A stretch of DNA of 64,000 nucleotides. Origin: Pagrus major. Its lineage: Eukaryota; Chordata; Actinopteri; Spariformes; Sparidae. The DNA is taken from positions 4,733,297 to 4,797,296 of the forward strand of contig NC_133230.1 of assembly GCF_040436345.1 (NCBI RefSeq). The letters are read 5' to 3'. The translations under genes were made by a program, and so were the position numbers. The notes under the pieces are model-generated. The model had not been told where the DNA came from. It searched no databases and saw only the letters and a program-made list of their open reading frames with translations. Numbering within the stretch: the stretch's first letter is position 1; each line of letters begins with the position of its first letter. Positions 1 through 11,994 of the stretch are shown piece after piece.

Positions 1-96
1 GATTCATCTAATAATCAATTTGTTGTCAACTATTTAGTCATAAATCATAAAAACTATTGTCTTGGATCCATTTTAATAGGTCGTCTTGTTTGATAG

Positions 97-242
97 AGCT
101 GCAACGATTAACTAATCAACTATTTTGATAACAAATCAATCAGTTTGAGTCATTTTTAGGGCAAAAGAGTCAAAATTCTCAGCTTCTTAAATGTGAATAT
201 TTGCTGGTTCTTTTCCTCCTCTGAATATCTTTGGGTTTGGAC
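97..242. repeat. Interspersed repeat, GCTGCAAC family
   Basis: GAGCTGCAACGATTAACTAA followed by TTTTGATAACAAATCAATC and the tail TTCCTCCTCTGAATATC. Same family as the intronic copies listed for ttc31, alms1 and dctn1. Confidence 0.7.
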
Positions 243-3200
243 GGGCTGACCCGATTCATACAACCTATTGTGGCTGCTAAAACACTAAAAGCACAAACGA
301 CCCTCTCTAGAGCCGGTGTTTGGTTTGTCCATTCTGAGCTACCATAGAAACATGGCAGAGTCTGTGGAAGAGGATCCACTCCCTCCGTAGATACAAAAGG
401 TTTGTTCAAAGGTTATGTGATTGTAATTATGAATATTATATTACATTTCTTGCCAATAGATCCCCCTGAATCCTACACACAGCACCTTTAATCCATTTTC
501 AATGTGTAGCTGCTTCACAAGATCACCAAGTAACCCTAAAGTAATATATAAAAAACGCCAACGCTGGGTCAAATATATATATATATGACGCCACAGTAGG
601 TGAATTTTTAATCCAGTGTTTTTTAAGTGTGTTGCAAAGAACCTTGTAATACTTTGTACTACTTTAGAAAAGTCTGCAGTCTATAGATTGCATCTATTTA
701 TAAGGAAGTAAAAACTCTCCTGAGGAAAGTTGCTGTAAGTAAACTTGCAGAGCAAGGAGAGCAGCGGAGGAGGAAGAGGAGGAGGAGGAGGAGGAGGGAG
801 AGGGAAGTTGCAGGCCCACGGATCAGAAACTTGTTTAACTCACCCAAATCTGCAGAGATTAGAGCGGGAAGTGGTCAAAGGGTTTAGAGTGTATCGGTAC
901 AATGGGGCCGAGAGGATTAGAGGTGGATTCACTGAGCCCCTGTGATGCCCTTCATCTCTGGGGGTCCACAGCCAGAGCACCTTTGTTGGGTTAACTAACG
1001 GCACTTCCCATGAACGCAGTGAACAGACCAATCCCTTTTTAATGATGCAGGGAAAATTCCATTGGCCCCTGATTACCACAATGCTTTCGAGAGCCGCCAT
1101 TGTCCCACACACCATGTCGAGCTTTTAAACTGTGCAGCCAGGCGAGTGCACTGCGAGGCGTTTGAAGTCTGCTTGTAGTGTTTTTTCACCCGGTGGAAAT
1201 AACCTTTACTAAGACAATGCTGATACGGGCACCTACTTTATGGTTGGAGCATAATGCTAACACTAGCGCTGCCAGGGCTTTAATTGCTGCTGTGACCACC
1301 CATGTCTGAAATATATGCAGTAGTACGGAGTTTAATGGGTTGTAACATGGTGCTATAAAGAGGTTAATATGAAAGGTAGAAGGTTTGGTTGTAACAGTTC
1401 ATTCTTAAGAGGTCCCACTGTCCCGGAGCTAACTAGCTTGCTGATAGCTTCGTAATAGTGGAATTATTTCTGGTAATCCACAGAGAAAGTGAGGTCGTAC
1501 TTACGCACATCAGTGCTTTGAGCTAAATACTAATGTCAACATGCTAAGATGCTTACACTGACAATGCTTAAACCCCTTACGTCCTGGAGAAAAACCCACT
1601 AACACCCACTAACATCTGGCTTTTGTCTTCAATGGGAAACTGGCAATCAATCCCAGGTCGAATGACTCTGTAGTAGTCTGGAAGTTTTGTGCCAAATCTT
1701 TGGCCTGTTTGTGTTGCTAGAGAAACTCATTACTGGAGACATTAGGATTCATCTAGTCTGACTCACTGGATGTAGACTGTCGGTACAAGCCGGTCATTTG
1801 GATATTTTCTGCTTCCTGCATTCTGCGTGCTACTGTTTTAAAATCCCAGTCGCTACGAGAAACAACAACAACCTCCACATTAAAAATGGCAAGTTACCAC
1901 TAACACTAACCTGCTCACGAATGGTACAAACTTAAACAAGCTAGCAGCTGTATTTTGAAGGGGCACTGATGCAAACAAGCCAAAGTGTTTTCCCAAATCG
2001 CAGAATAATAATAATCGGTGCAGCCAGATCTTTATTCAGTGTTGACGCAGTGCTTGAAAAAGGTCTGTCTATGCAAGACTACTTTTCATGGCCATCCATT
2101 GTGTTCTGGACCAGAATGATGCACCAGCACACTGGCAGACAAACATGATTTCCTTCCTACCTGTGAATCCGCCCTTTGATTAAACCGATTGAGTCTGATG
2201 TACTGTAAATATTATGCTCTGTTTGCTCTGTGCTAAAATCCTCAGAGTACAGTCCTGTTTGTGCTCCACCGCTAATATGCAGTAAACTCGGTGCTCTTCT
2301 ACCTCACGGACCATTAGATCTCAGAGGCAGATGTGTCTTGTCTCATATTAGCTCATGCTCGGCTGTCTCTTGTGATCTTTCAGCTATGCAGCTGCTGTCA
2401 TGTCTGCATTCCCTCGTCTCGCGTTCATCTTCCTGAAACTGAATTACAAGGAAACTGCACACTTACGGGCAATAGATACAACGTATTACAGGTCAAGTTG
2501 CCTGCATGGCTGGATGGCAATCACATTCTCAGTCTGCACGTGTGGTCGACAATATATGTACCTCCAAATCTAATGATGCAATCCTGCCAGGTGATTGTGT
2601 TTGGAGTCAGAGTGTTCAGGTTTATACTGTTTGAGAGCAGAAATGAGGCTCAGAGACAGTTTTGGATTTCTTATTTCTGTTTATTAAGCTTCCATTTATG
2701 TCTGATTTGTGTTAAAATTATCTCGTGCTGCACCTTAAATTATTAAACGTTCAGCCACACAAAGTGCTCTGCTAGCAGTCCAGATAGCTGATAAGCTGCT
2801 CAGCTGCAGCATGTGAACAACCCTGCAAGAAGAATTACCTCAGTCTGTTCAAATGCAGGTGTGGTCCGACTCTTCAGTAGCAACAACACGCTGTCTGCCC
2901 GTGACATGTATCTACAGCACAAGTTTGTGTACTTTGTTTCTCGTTCCCTACGGTGTAACGGCAACACTCAGCCTGTCGGCTTGCTGTCAATCAAACACAC
3001 ACACCGACACGCCCCTCCAGTCGGCTGAGACGAAAAGAAGCATTTCTGATATTTCCCCGAAGACCTTTTTTCTTCTTTTTAATAATAAAATACTATTAAT
3101 AATACATTAAATAAACATGTTTTGGGATAAAAAAGGGGGATGACTGCTTGTGATTTTCCAGTTTTATTGGACATGTTGGTGTGCAGGATTGTTGGAGTGT

Positions 3201-3930
3201 AATATCTCAAAGTTTGATATTTTGTCGATTTTGGAGGCCCCTTTAGACAAAAGTGGTGTTTCCACCATCAAAACCACAAAATATAATGTCAACAACAGAA
3301 GTATCTAAAGAAAAATCCCCTCCTGCTTCTTTTTAACTGGCTAACGTCCTACTCACTGGAAAATGTAAACACAGGCTCTTCCTGTCTGTACGCAGACCCG
3401 GTGGCAGGACACAAGAAAAACTAAAAAGAAGTAGATGATCTTCTCGCTGATGGTCGGATTGCTTATGTAGGTCATATAGAGGCATCGGTATTAAACTGAG
3501 ACTTTTATAAACATCTGAAAACTCCTTGTAGTACCTTTAGATTTTCCCAGTTGTGTTTTCCTGCACCAGGCAGCTCACCTGACACTATCACACTGAAACA
3601 TCTTGCTGCTGTGAATACCGCCCGTCTGTACACCTCAGGCGGGTTCAGACAATCACTAAGAGTGATTTGCTACCATTAGCTGACCCACTATCCCATCTGC
3701 AGAACACACACACACACCAACCAACCAGTGGACCCATGTGCAAGTCGGGACAGGCCTGGCAGTGTAATGGTTGATACCACACAGGACCACAGATGGGTCC
3801 CCGCACAGTGGAGCCGGTGGCTGGCGCCGTGGCCTGGGCGCTGGCCAGATGGGCCACCCTGAGAGAGGCTCAGCCTGCCGGGCCCAAACAGGCTGATCTT
3901 ATTACTGCGGGCCAAGACTGGAGTCTGCTT

Positions 3931-3958
3931 ACACACACACACACACACACACACACAC
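3931..3958. repeat. (AC)14 microsatellite
   Basis: Perfect AC dinucleotide run. Confidence 0.95.
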
Positions 3959-4434
3959 CATCATCATCAGGGGAATCCACATTATTATGCCTGACCGTCG
4001 CAGGCTGGTTTCACCCTGTTTTGTGTGTGTTCTCACCTGTAATGGCTTGTCAGATGTTTTCATTGGTGTTCAAACCAGAAATTTCCAGTTCTGTGTGGGT
4101 TGATGAATGAATTCTGATCTGAAAATGGTGCCTTCTCAAGTTACTGAGGATGAGGGAATGCTGGATTTGCAACCAGCCACGTGTGACATACAGGCCATGA
4201 GGACCAATACTGAGATTTTTTTGTGCCGTTACCTGGGATGGCTTCATGTATTATCTCTTATCTGTAGTGCTGTTTATCCATCTTTATTGTTACGCTGTGA
4301 GAAATCAGCCCTAGAGAAGTCTTCTTTCTCTCGAGTACAATGGATCTAGATGATACCGGCTCAAATTGACCCGGTTACTTAATATAATCCACAGCCCTCA
4401 TTGTGAGCAGATTCATGTAGGAACTATTTTCCTT

Positions 4435-5152
4435 TTAACAGACTACACTCACCAACTGTATTATCGTAGAAGGAAGCGTGCATCTACTCATGGACTTGTA
4501 AACATTAACAGTGTCCTCCTCGGCTGAGCTGCAATGTTAGTTAGCTTATGCCGGGCTCAGACTACAGGAGTTTCAGGTGATTCGACTGTAGTTGGAGAAA
4601 TCTGGGCTGGGACATTGGTTGGTATAGATGTTCGGCTTAGATGTAGTAATCCAGCAAGTTGTTTCGCCATAGTCTCCGCTTTGTTTACATCACGTGAGGT
4701 GGTTCATCGCTCCCTCTTGTAGCAATCCCATTGTGTAGCACTTGCTATATTTTGTATTCAACATCCCTCTGGGCTGATTGCAGTGGATTCAGATCACCTG
4801 TGTGCAGGATGGGGAGACTGGCAGCTAATTAATGAGTGAAAGCAGTTTCCCATCCAATCGCATCCACGAGTAGATGCACGCTTCCTTCTGCTTGGCGGAA
4901 GAAATTCGGTTGAAAGAATAGTTTGTACGTGAAACTGCTCCCAACAAGGTCTGTGGATTATCTTGAGTAACATGATTTCAGGAAATTGCTGTTGAGGTTT
5001 CCAAAAGTATTTTTTTGGGCGCATTGTGCAACACAAGTCGAGTGTCATCCAGTTCCATAATATTGGAAGGCATACATCTCTACAGCTGAAATATATAAAC
5101 AGGTAAGAGGTAAAATATTTATTTTTGTTTTTGGGGTGAACTGCCCCTTTAA
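4435..5152. mobile_element. Degenerate TTAA-flanked non-autonomous DNA transposon
   Basis: About 718 bp bounded by TTAA at 4,435 and 5,149. The right end reads GGGGTGAACTGCCCCTTTAA, close to the ends of the element at 20,941; the left end is a poor match. A perfect 22-bp inverted repeat lies inside (4,468-4,489 and 4,868-4,889). No transposase. TTAA target sites suggest a piggyBac-type source. Confidence 0.5.
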
Positions 5153-5849
5153 TGTTGTGTACTGCTTCTTCCCAGTATGTTTTCAGTAAGGAACCTATAT
5201 CTTGTTAGCTGTGGACCACCGCTGGCTTATATTTAATATCTTATAAATATCATAATAATTTAACAACCTTTATTCTCACTGTCTTGTTTCAACATCCGTT
5301 CAAAAAAACATAAATTCTGCCACATTTAATCCGAATAACAACCCTTTTTTTTAATCAGATCCTTAAATGTTGATGAACAAAACTCTAAAAATGAACTTGA
5401 GACTTTCACATATGGACGAGTGCTGCTGAATGTGAGGCCAAGTGTCAGTGAGAACATCCTCCGTATGCTCCGTAAAACAGATCCCTGGATGAATAAAAGT
5501 TTCAGAAGCTGAATTTATTTTAGATCAAAGGTCTGACAGCAGTGCTGCATTCCTGTCAAAGTGGAGTATCGGAGGGTAACAAACATCGTCCATATGGAGT
5601 CCTATCTGCTTTCACATAATGGTTGAACTCCACGTGCGGGTCATGTGCAGTTATTTTGTGTTTTCGGTTGGTGTCATCTGCCGGGATGTTTTTCTGAATT
5701 TAATAACAGTCAAGAAAATAGATTAAAACTGCATAAAAAGAATAAATTAATTCAACAAGTGGATTAAGTACAGACACTGAAAATGGCTGAATAGATACAA
5801 CACAAGCATTTTGGTGATGGCGTTATATCAGCATTAGGATTTAGCAGCA

Positions 5850-6075
5850 TGGCTCCATGGATGGCAGGGTCACGGGTCGGTCCACCATTTGGGTCCACAC
5901 AGAAATATCTCAACAACTACTACTTTATACTTTGCACAGATATTTATGGTCCCCAGAGGATGAGTCCTACAGTTTTGGCGATCCTTTTACTTTTCCTTCA
6001 GCACCTATGGATTGCCATAAAATTTTGTGCATACATTCGTGATCTCTTAGCAGAATTTAGCATGCTAACAGATTA
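5850..6075. repeat. Teleost interspersed repeat (GGTCCACCA / CCCCAGAGGATGA type)
   Basis: Carries the wording of a common fish repeat: CGGTCGGTCCACCATTTGGG, AAATATCTCAACAACTA, GGTCCCCAGAGGATGA and AATTTAGCATGCTAACA. The two ORFs across it are chance readings. Confidence 0.65.
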
Positions 6076-8164
6076 AACTCAGATGGTGAAGATTTGCTGC
6101 CTTCAGGTGAAACTCGTGAACTTGTGGTGACAACATAGGAAGTCGTGTTGGTGTTCTACTTTGCAACGGCGTCTAGAAGCTGCTGAGGCTAACAAATGTG
6201 CAAGCTAGCGAGCGGTTGATGTAATGCAGGAAATGCAAAGAAAAAGAAAAGATGAGGCTGTCGTAAATATCAATATTTTGCTCAGACATGTTATAAAATT
6301 ACGAAGAAAAGCTCCATCTGAGTAAATTTACGATATATTAACTTACCATCCACTGAAGAATGAACTTCCATGGCCTTCACCATTTCTGAAATTGGAAGCA
6401 AACGCATCAAAACTTGTGAACTCTGAGCTTTCTGATAATTTCTACTTTCGAGGTCTTGGAAAAACTTGATGTGGACTCTTCGTACGGTTAACACGACCCC
6501 ATTGGAAGGCAGCAACTGTTAACATACCTGGTTAGCATCATCATGTTAGCATTGTGATTGTGAAAATGTTGCCATGCTAACGTTACAGAGCCTCCCATAT
6601 GTTGTTACACTATTACTATTGTTATTATCAGTCACAGTGACATGAATCGTGATTTAAACTTGAAAAACCATAGATAAAGTACCTTGCAAACAGTATATCA
6701 CTGCAACCTCACTGTGGACTCTAAGTCATGATAAGAATTGAAATACAATCATTAAAAGAGGAGATTTTTAAACCGAACCTTGTGATGCATGAAAGGACAA
6801 ATGTGTTAAATAAACCGAACAAAAAGTGGAATAAGAAAAAATACCAAATAAAAGATAAAAGCATTCATTTCCCTTCGTGTCTTTTCAGTTTTTCATCTAA
6901 AGAAAAATATTCATTTGGACAGGATGACAAGACAGTGTAAAATATATTTTAATCTGTTAAATTAATTGAAGCAGTCGTGTCTGAACTTGTAATTACAGCG
7001 TACAGAAGCTTGACTGGCCAATTTATGATTAAAAATGTGAGCTGCTGTCGTCTTTGCTACATTTTGCAAATGCCAAATCAGCTGTATTGAGTTGTCATTC
7101 ACTCCAGCCTTTAATTTTTTTGCAGCCACCAATAATAATGATAGACTCATATCTGAGGAGCAGGGCTTAATGTTGCCGGCTGCCAAAAAAGAAATGGATT
7201 CCCGTTGCTTTAGTGTCAGCCACAGTAATATAACCCGTCCTGGTTTTTGTCCTCAAACTGACAGCTCTGGAACAGGATGAATGAGAACCATCTCCCAAGG
7301 TCAAGGTCACGGTTTGGACTGATTTAGGGCTCGGAGGCCCTTTTCTTATTGTCAGCCAGCGTCTTCATTTGAAATTCACACAACATAAAGTCAGGTTTGA
7401 CTGGCAGCATGAGGAAGGCACGTGGGGGTTGTAATAAATTCACAGGAGCGGAGCAAGATGGATGGATAGGTTTTCTTACTGAACGTTGATTTCCACATTT
7501 GGGTGATTAAGTTTATTATTTGAGCCCGCGGCTACATTAGCATGTGATTACCCCGGGTTTCCTACGGAGGGGAAGCATATTTAACTTTCTGAGAACAAAG
7601 GAGCATCGCGGTGGTCACCTGAGTCTCTTCATGGATGCAGGAAGAAGAAAAACAACATGGAAAGCGTTCGGCGTGGTTGCTTTGGCCTGGGACTGTGTGT
7701 CTCCTCTCTCTCTTTTCTCTGTTTTTTTCCCCCCTTTTCTCTCCATCCCCTAGCAAACATTTCTCCCCGACTCTTTTGTTTGCCAAGATCCAGGTTACCA
7801 TGGCGACCAACTGGCGCTTTATGAGCACCTCATCCCTCATCTAAATATTCCTAGTTATCTATGGTAATGAAATGCACACACCATTATCTGGCTTAATGAA
7901 ATACACTCCATTGTCTATGATTAGAAGGAGAAAAGCTGTATTTCTCTGTAGTCTTGCGTTGCTGCGTTTCCCCCGGCCGAGATAACAACTGCACCACCGT
8001 TGGAGCTGTGGGCTCTTTCAGACTCTTTTTTCTGTTGTGAGCCTCAGACAATAAAGAAACAATGTCCAGTTGCTGTGAGCAGCCCTGCTATGCAGCTTAT
8101 GTGCTACAGTTGCTGTTTGATTGCCCTAATTGGCCTGTCTGCACTCTCTTTGCCTGGTGATGGA

Positions 8165-8197
8165 GCCGCCGCCGCCGCCGCTGCTGCTGCTGCTGCG
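8165..8197. repeat. (GCC)n(GCT)n trinucleotide block
   Basis: Five to six GCC units followed by five to six GCT units, in non-coding DNA. Poly-Ala ORFs on both strands come from this. Confidence 0.85.
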
Positions 8198-10854
8198 AGT
8201 TCTGCCTCCAAACTAATGCAGCCCATTAAAAAAAACAGACACATTACGACAATAAAATCTTTACATATTCCCTCATTTCGACACGACTGCAACATAACAG
8301 GCTGCAGAGGAGCCGCGCTGAGAAAGCAGAAATAGAACATCATTATCTAACACTGTCTGAATTCAGAATATTTGCCTCTTTGTGCGTGAGGAAGAAAAAA
8401 AAAAAGACTGATCCACTCCTACCCATACAGCACTATTCATCTGTGCTGTGGTTTTCCACCGTCTTTGAAATCCCTTTGAAACATCAACAGCATCATAAAA
8501 CAGATATACGGTAAAAATGTGCATCTGATATCGCTTGTTCTCCCCCTCAGTGATAAAAATGAAAAAATGAAAACAACAAGCGAGTGTGTGCTTCTTTTTT
8601 TTTTGTAGGAGCGCATCTGTGCGAGCGTTGCCGGTGTATATTTCCAATTCAGGCCGGGATAATATCTGCAGATTGGGTGGTTAAGTCACTCTGCATTTCA
8701 TGAGCCAGTCCTGTCACTAACAGTTATCTCCTCACTGCCCTCTGAGGAGTTGTCTAGGTGAAATGATTCTCTGAAGCTCTGAATAATGCATGAAATTACG
8801 TAATGCAAATGGAGGCTTTATTTCCCCTGCCTCTCGCAGACGCCGGGGTCCCGCTGTATGAGAACAGCAGAGCAGAAACGGCGGGAGTCCCCTGAGTAAA
8901 GGAACTACAGCAGAGAGCGAAAAAGGTCAGCGATAAAAAAAAACCCGGGGCTTCTCCTCTCATGCAGCTTTATCAAGTATGAGTTGGGAGTTATTGCACG
9001 CCGCACGGCAGAATTGCAGAGCAGGGCGTTATTCGCAAGGCTATCATGGGAGGCTTATTGTGTGGAGGCAGTGAAATATTCATTAAGCAACAGCCTGGCT
9101 GGTTTCCACGCCGCCTGCCTGTAAACAGAAGCCCAATCAAATATAAATAATAACAGGGAGACAGGAGAGCGGGCGCTGGATTCTATCAGATGAGAAATGA
9201 CACTTGCCTTATATGCACCAAATTAGGCTACACTAAACTGTTGTCAAGTCCCTGCTTCAACAAGTAGATGAGCCTTCCCACCCTCTCTCCTCTCGCCGTG
9301 TAGTGGGTAGACCTGAATGGCATTAATTGCCCCCTAAGATGACGGGCAGATGAAAGTGAGGTGGTGGTTTTGCTGTGGGACATGGGGGCCGGTTACAAAG
9401 GGAGGCTGAGGACGGCTGGCAGGTCTCACAGACTTCAAAAGCAGATAAAGGGCCTTTTTACACAAAGGATCCTCTTTTTTTTTTTTTTTTGCCTAATCTT
9501 CAGATTCAGGGGTTTATTCGTGCCAGCCTCCTCGCCTTTGTCCACTTTTGTGTCAGGTTTTAACGCCAGAGGATTAAATTGCTGTTGCGGAAATCATTGT
9601 TTGTGTTTTCTTCCGACCCGCTGCCTTCCATTGTCCCGTGACATAATCGACCGCTCTCTAACAATATGAGAGGTTCATCTCTCTCCTTTGGTGAGAAATG
9701 AACAGCGGATGGATCTGGTCACCTTGTTTGTCCGAGGAAACAGAGGCACAATATGTTGTTTTGTTTAGGTAGAGTGCTCTTAACTCTTTAAGTAGCTTCT
9801 TTTAAAAAAAAAAATGGGGACAAGGAGGTCTTACTTGGAGGAGCCTCAGAGAAGGGGAGAGAAAACACTGAGGTGGCTTTGAATACAACAAATGTGAGGC
9901 TGTTTTTCTTTTCTCTGCAAACAAAGGAGGTCCAACCGGAGAAAATCAGAGCGAGAACACATCGCACATCATCAGAATTGGCAAAAAAAAAAAAGGTGCT
10001 TTTACACACAAAGAAAACCTTGGGAAAAAGCTAATTTTTCCCTCTTTCTTCTTCTGTCAGGTTCTCTAAAGTCGGGCAGATATACCCGCCCGGACCTTCA
10101 CCTACAGCCCAGATTCCTGTCATTCTCCAGTGAAGGTATTGGTCTCCAGCCGCACAGCCAGCCCTCCATCTGCCCATGAATAGGACCAGTCACATTTCTG
10201 ATAGCATTTAATGAAAAATCCACCCGGGCTTTGGAGGGGAGGGTGGATATGGAGGGAGGGTTGAGTTGAAGAGGAAGGGGGGGGGGAGGTTGCAGAGGAG
10301 TGCTCAACAAAGAGTGCCTTTCACTGGAGTGGAAAGCCTAGATTGCTCCCTCTCCCTCCCCGCTCCCTCCTCGCTCTCTCTCATTTTGTCTTTTTTGATT
10401 CAACATCAAAAATGTGCCAAATGACTGGGCAGAAACCCCCAGAGGTTTTTCAATGGGTGTGTGTGTGGAAAGTGTCACACAAAGGGACAGGTGTCTCGCG
10501 GTTTAAGGTGGCAGCGGTGAGGAGGACACAAAGGTAAAAGCAAACAATCGGTGAGGCCTCGTCGAGGAAGACGTGCTCCTGAACTCAGCCAGTGGAAGAA
10601 TCTGGAGCTGGTTCTGCATCACGTATCATTCAAATAATGTTATACCTGCACATATATCTACACAACTGTAAAGAGTTCACCTGGTGTTAGTCTTTATTTT
10701 TCTTACTGTCAGCAATACCCATGAAAAAAACAAAAAAATGCACTCTCTGACTTCCCTTATCAGCCTGGGACTCTCAGCCTCCAAACCAGTGGTTCTCTCT
10801 GAAAAACAGACCTTTAAAAGCAGCTCACAAATATATGCTTTCATTATTTTATAA

Positions 10855-10990
10855 GGTTAAATTATTTCCTTAAACAGCTGGGCACTGTAGTCTCTGGCAA
10901 ACAGTACTCAAATAGAAGTAACTAGTGCATCTGTTGAGGACTGTTTTCAGCTGTGGATTGATACACAATTGGTGCTCCAGTGAATAGCGA
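10855..10990. repeat. Interspersed repeat copy, plus orientation
   Basis: TTCCTTAAACAGCTGGGCAC, then ACTGTAGT, then TTTTCAGCTGTGGATTGATA. An inverted partner lies at 18,000-18,135. Confidence 0.75.
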
Positions 10991-11241
10991 GTGTATTCTC
11001 ATAGTAATGAAGGAATATGTCACCCGGTGCGACAGTGTTCTGGCTCGTTGGAGCTCTACGGCACAGAGGAGTAAGATATATTTAATCTCTGTAAACAGAT
11101 ATCTTCATATGAATGTAGAATCTGCAGGCGAGGGACAAGATGCTGCTTTCAAAAGCGTTCGTCTGTTTGTAGTTCAGGTATTATCAACCAATCGCGTTGG
11201 AGCAGGTTTTGGTTGCATGCAGGTAAACAGTCTGTGTGGAG

Positions 11242-11466
11242 AGTAGGGATGTCTCGGTATCAGATTTTCACGACATAATTATCGTGGTCAGACGATTTCA
11301 CGATAACGATATTATCGTGATATCTAGATCCTTAATAACTTACAAAAGATGCACAAGACCAAACATTTTCGCTGGATTATTCAGACTATATTATCATTTA
11401 TGTATTAATAAAAACATTTTTTATATCACGATTATCGTGAATATCCCAATATTGCGTCACCCCTAG
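11242..11466. mobile_element. Short MITE-like element rich in CACGATA words
   Basis: About 225 bp with ends TAGGGATG and CACCCCTA forming short terminal inverted repeats, and ATTATCGTGATAT repeats inside. Ends of this kind are typical of hAT-type non-autonomous elements. A related fragment is near 19,010-19,080. Confidence 0.65.
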
Positions 11467-11510
11467 CGGAGAGCCAGAAGCTCCGAAACATTCGCTGTTA
11501 CCAAGATTGA

Positions 11511-11994
11511 GATATATCTGGTGTTGGATCCACAGACAATACTTGTTTGTAGCATCAGTTCATTGTTGGTTTGGATTTTTCATGCATATATTAATGAAAA
11601 AAATCTCTAGACTTCTCTTTTAAAATGATTTTTCTGCCTTCTGGTTGCCTGGAAAGAAGCAAAATGCCTTCAAATAAAATCAAAAACACTTCAGACAACA
11701 GTCTTACAAAGATTAAAGTGCCTAATGTAATTTTAAAATGCCTAAACGCTGCCTTGGTCCGTGTAACAACCCTGATTTGTTGCGTTTCTGCACATGCAGT
11801 ACGTTCAGTAAAACTGTCTCACTACATCCATCTGTTTTTTCATTTGAATGAATTATTCAGGTGTGCAGGTTTTGATGTGTATATGTGCATGTTTACGTCA
11901 ACACATGCTGACTGTAGGGTGACAGGGAGGATAATGGCGTTGACTCCCTTTGTTGTCCTCGCTGATAAATGGCAGTTTAAAGGTTAAATCTCAG
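11511..11994. repeat. Left arm of an old inverted duplication
   Basis: Collinear in reverse complement with 16,681-17,179. Shared blocks in order: TTCATTGTTGGTTT, CTGCACATGCAGTA/CTGCACGTAAACTA, GTTCAGTAAA, ATGTGCATGTTTACGTC, TGACTGTAGGGTGAC/AGACTGTAGGGTGAC, then GGAGGATAATGGCGTTGACT and GATAAATGGCAGTTTAAAGG. Similarity is highest at the inner end. Confidence 0.8.

Larger units (their letters stand above)
1..4434. other. Intergenic DNA, no gene seen
   Basis: AT-rich with stops in all frames. A GC-rich island at about 3,700-3,925 precedes an AC repeat; it encodes nothing recognisable. A purine run (GGA units) lies at about 762-806. ORFs such as 2,333-2,746 show no protein-like pattern. Confidence 0.6.
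5153..10850. other. Intergenic DNA with one repeat and low-repeat stretches
   Basis: No coding exon seen. About 8,600-9,700 is rich in homeodomain-like ATTA/TAAT words and poor in repeats, as expected of conserved non-coding elements, but conservation cannot be judged from one sequence. Confidence 0.45.

Noticed and set aside
2333..2746. 137-codon plus-strand ORF
   Set aside because: Cys/Ser/Leu-rich chance reading without domain, splice context or codon bias, in AT-rich intergenic DNA.
5850..6076. Overlapping ORFs starting MAPWMAG / MDGRVTG
   Set aside because: They fall in a common interspersed repeat.
8000..8343. Poly-Ala ORFs on both strands
   Set aside because: Both are produced by the GCC/GCT repeat; no protein pattern around it.
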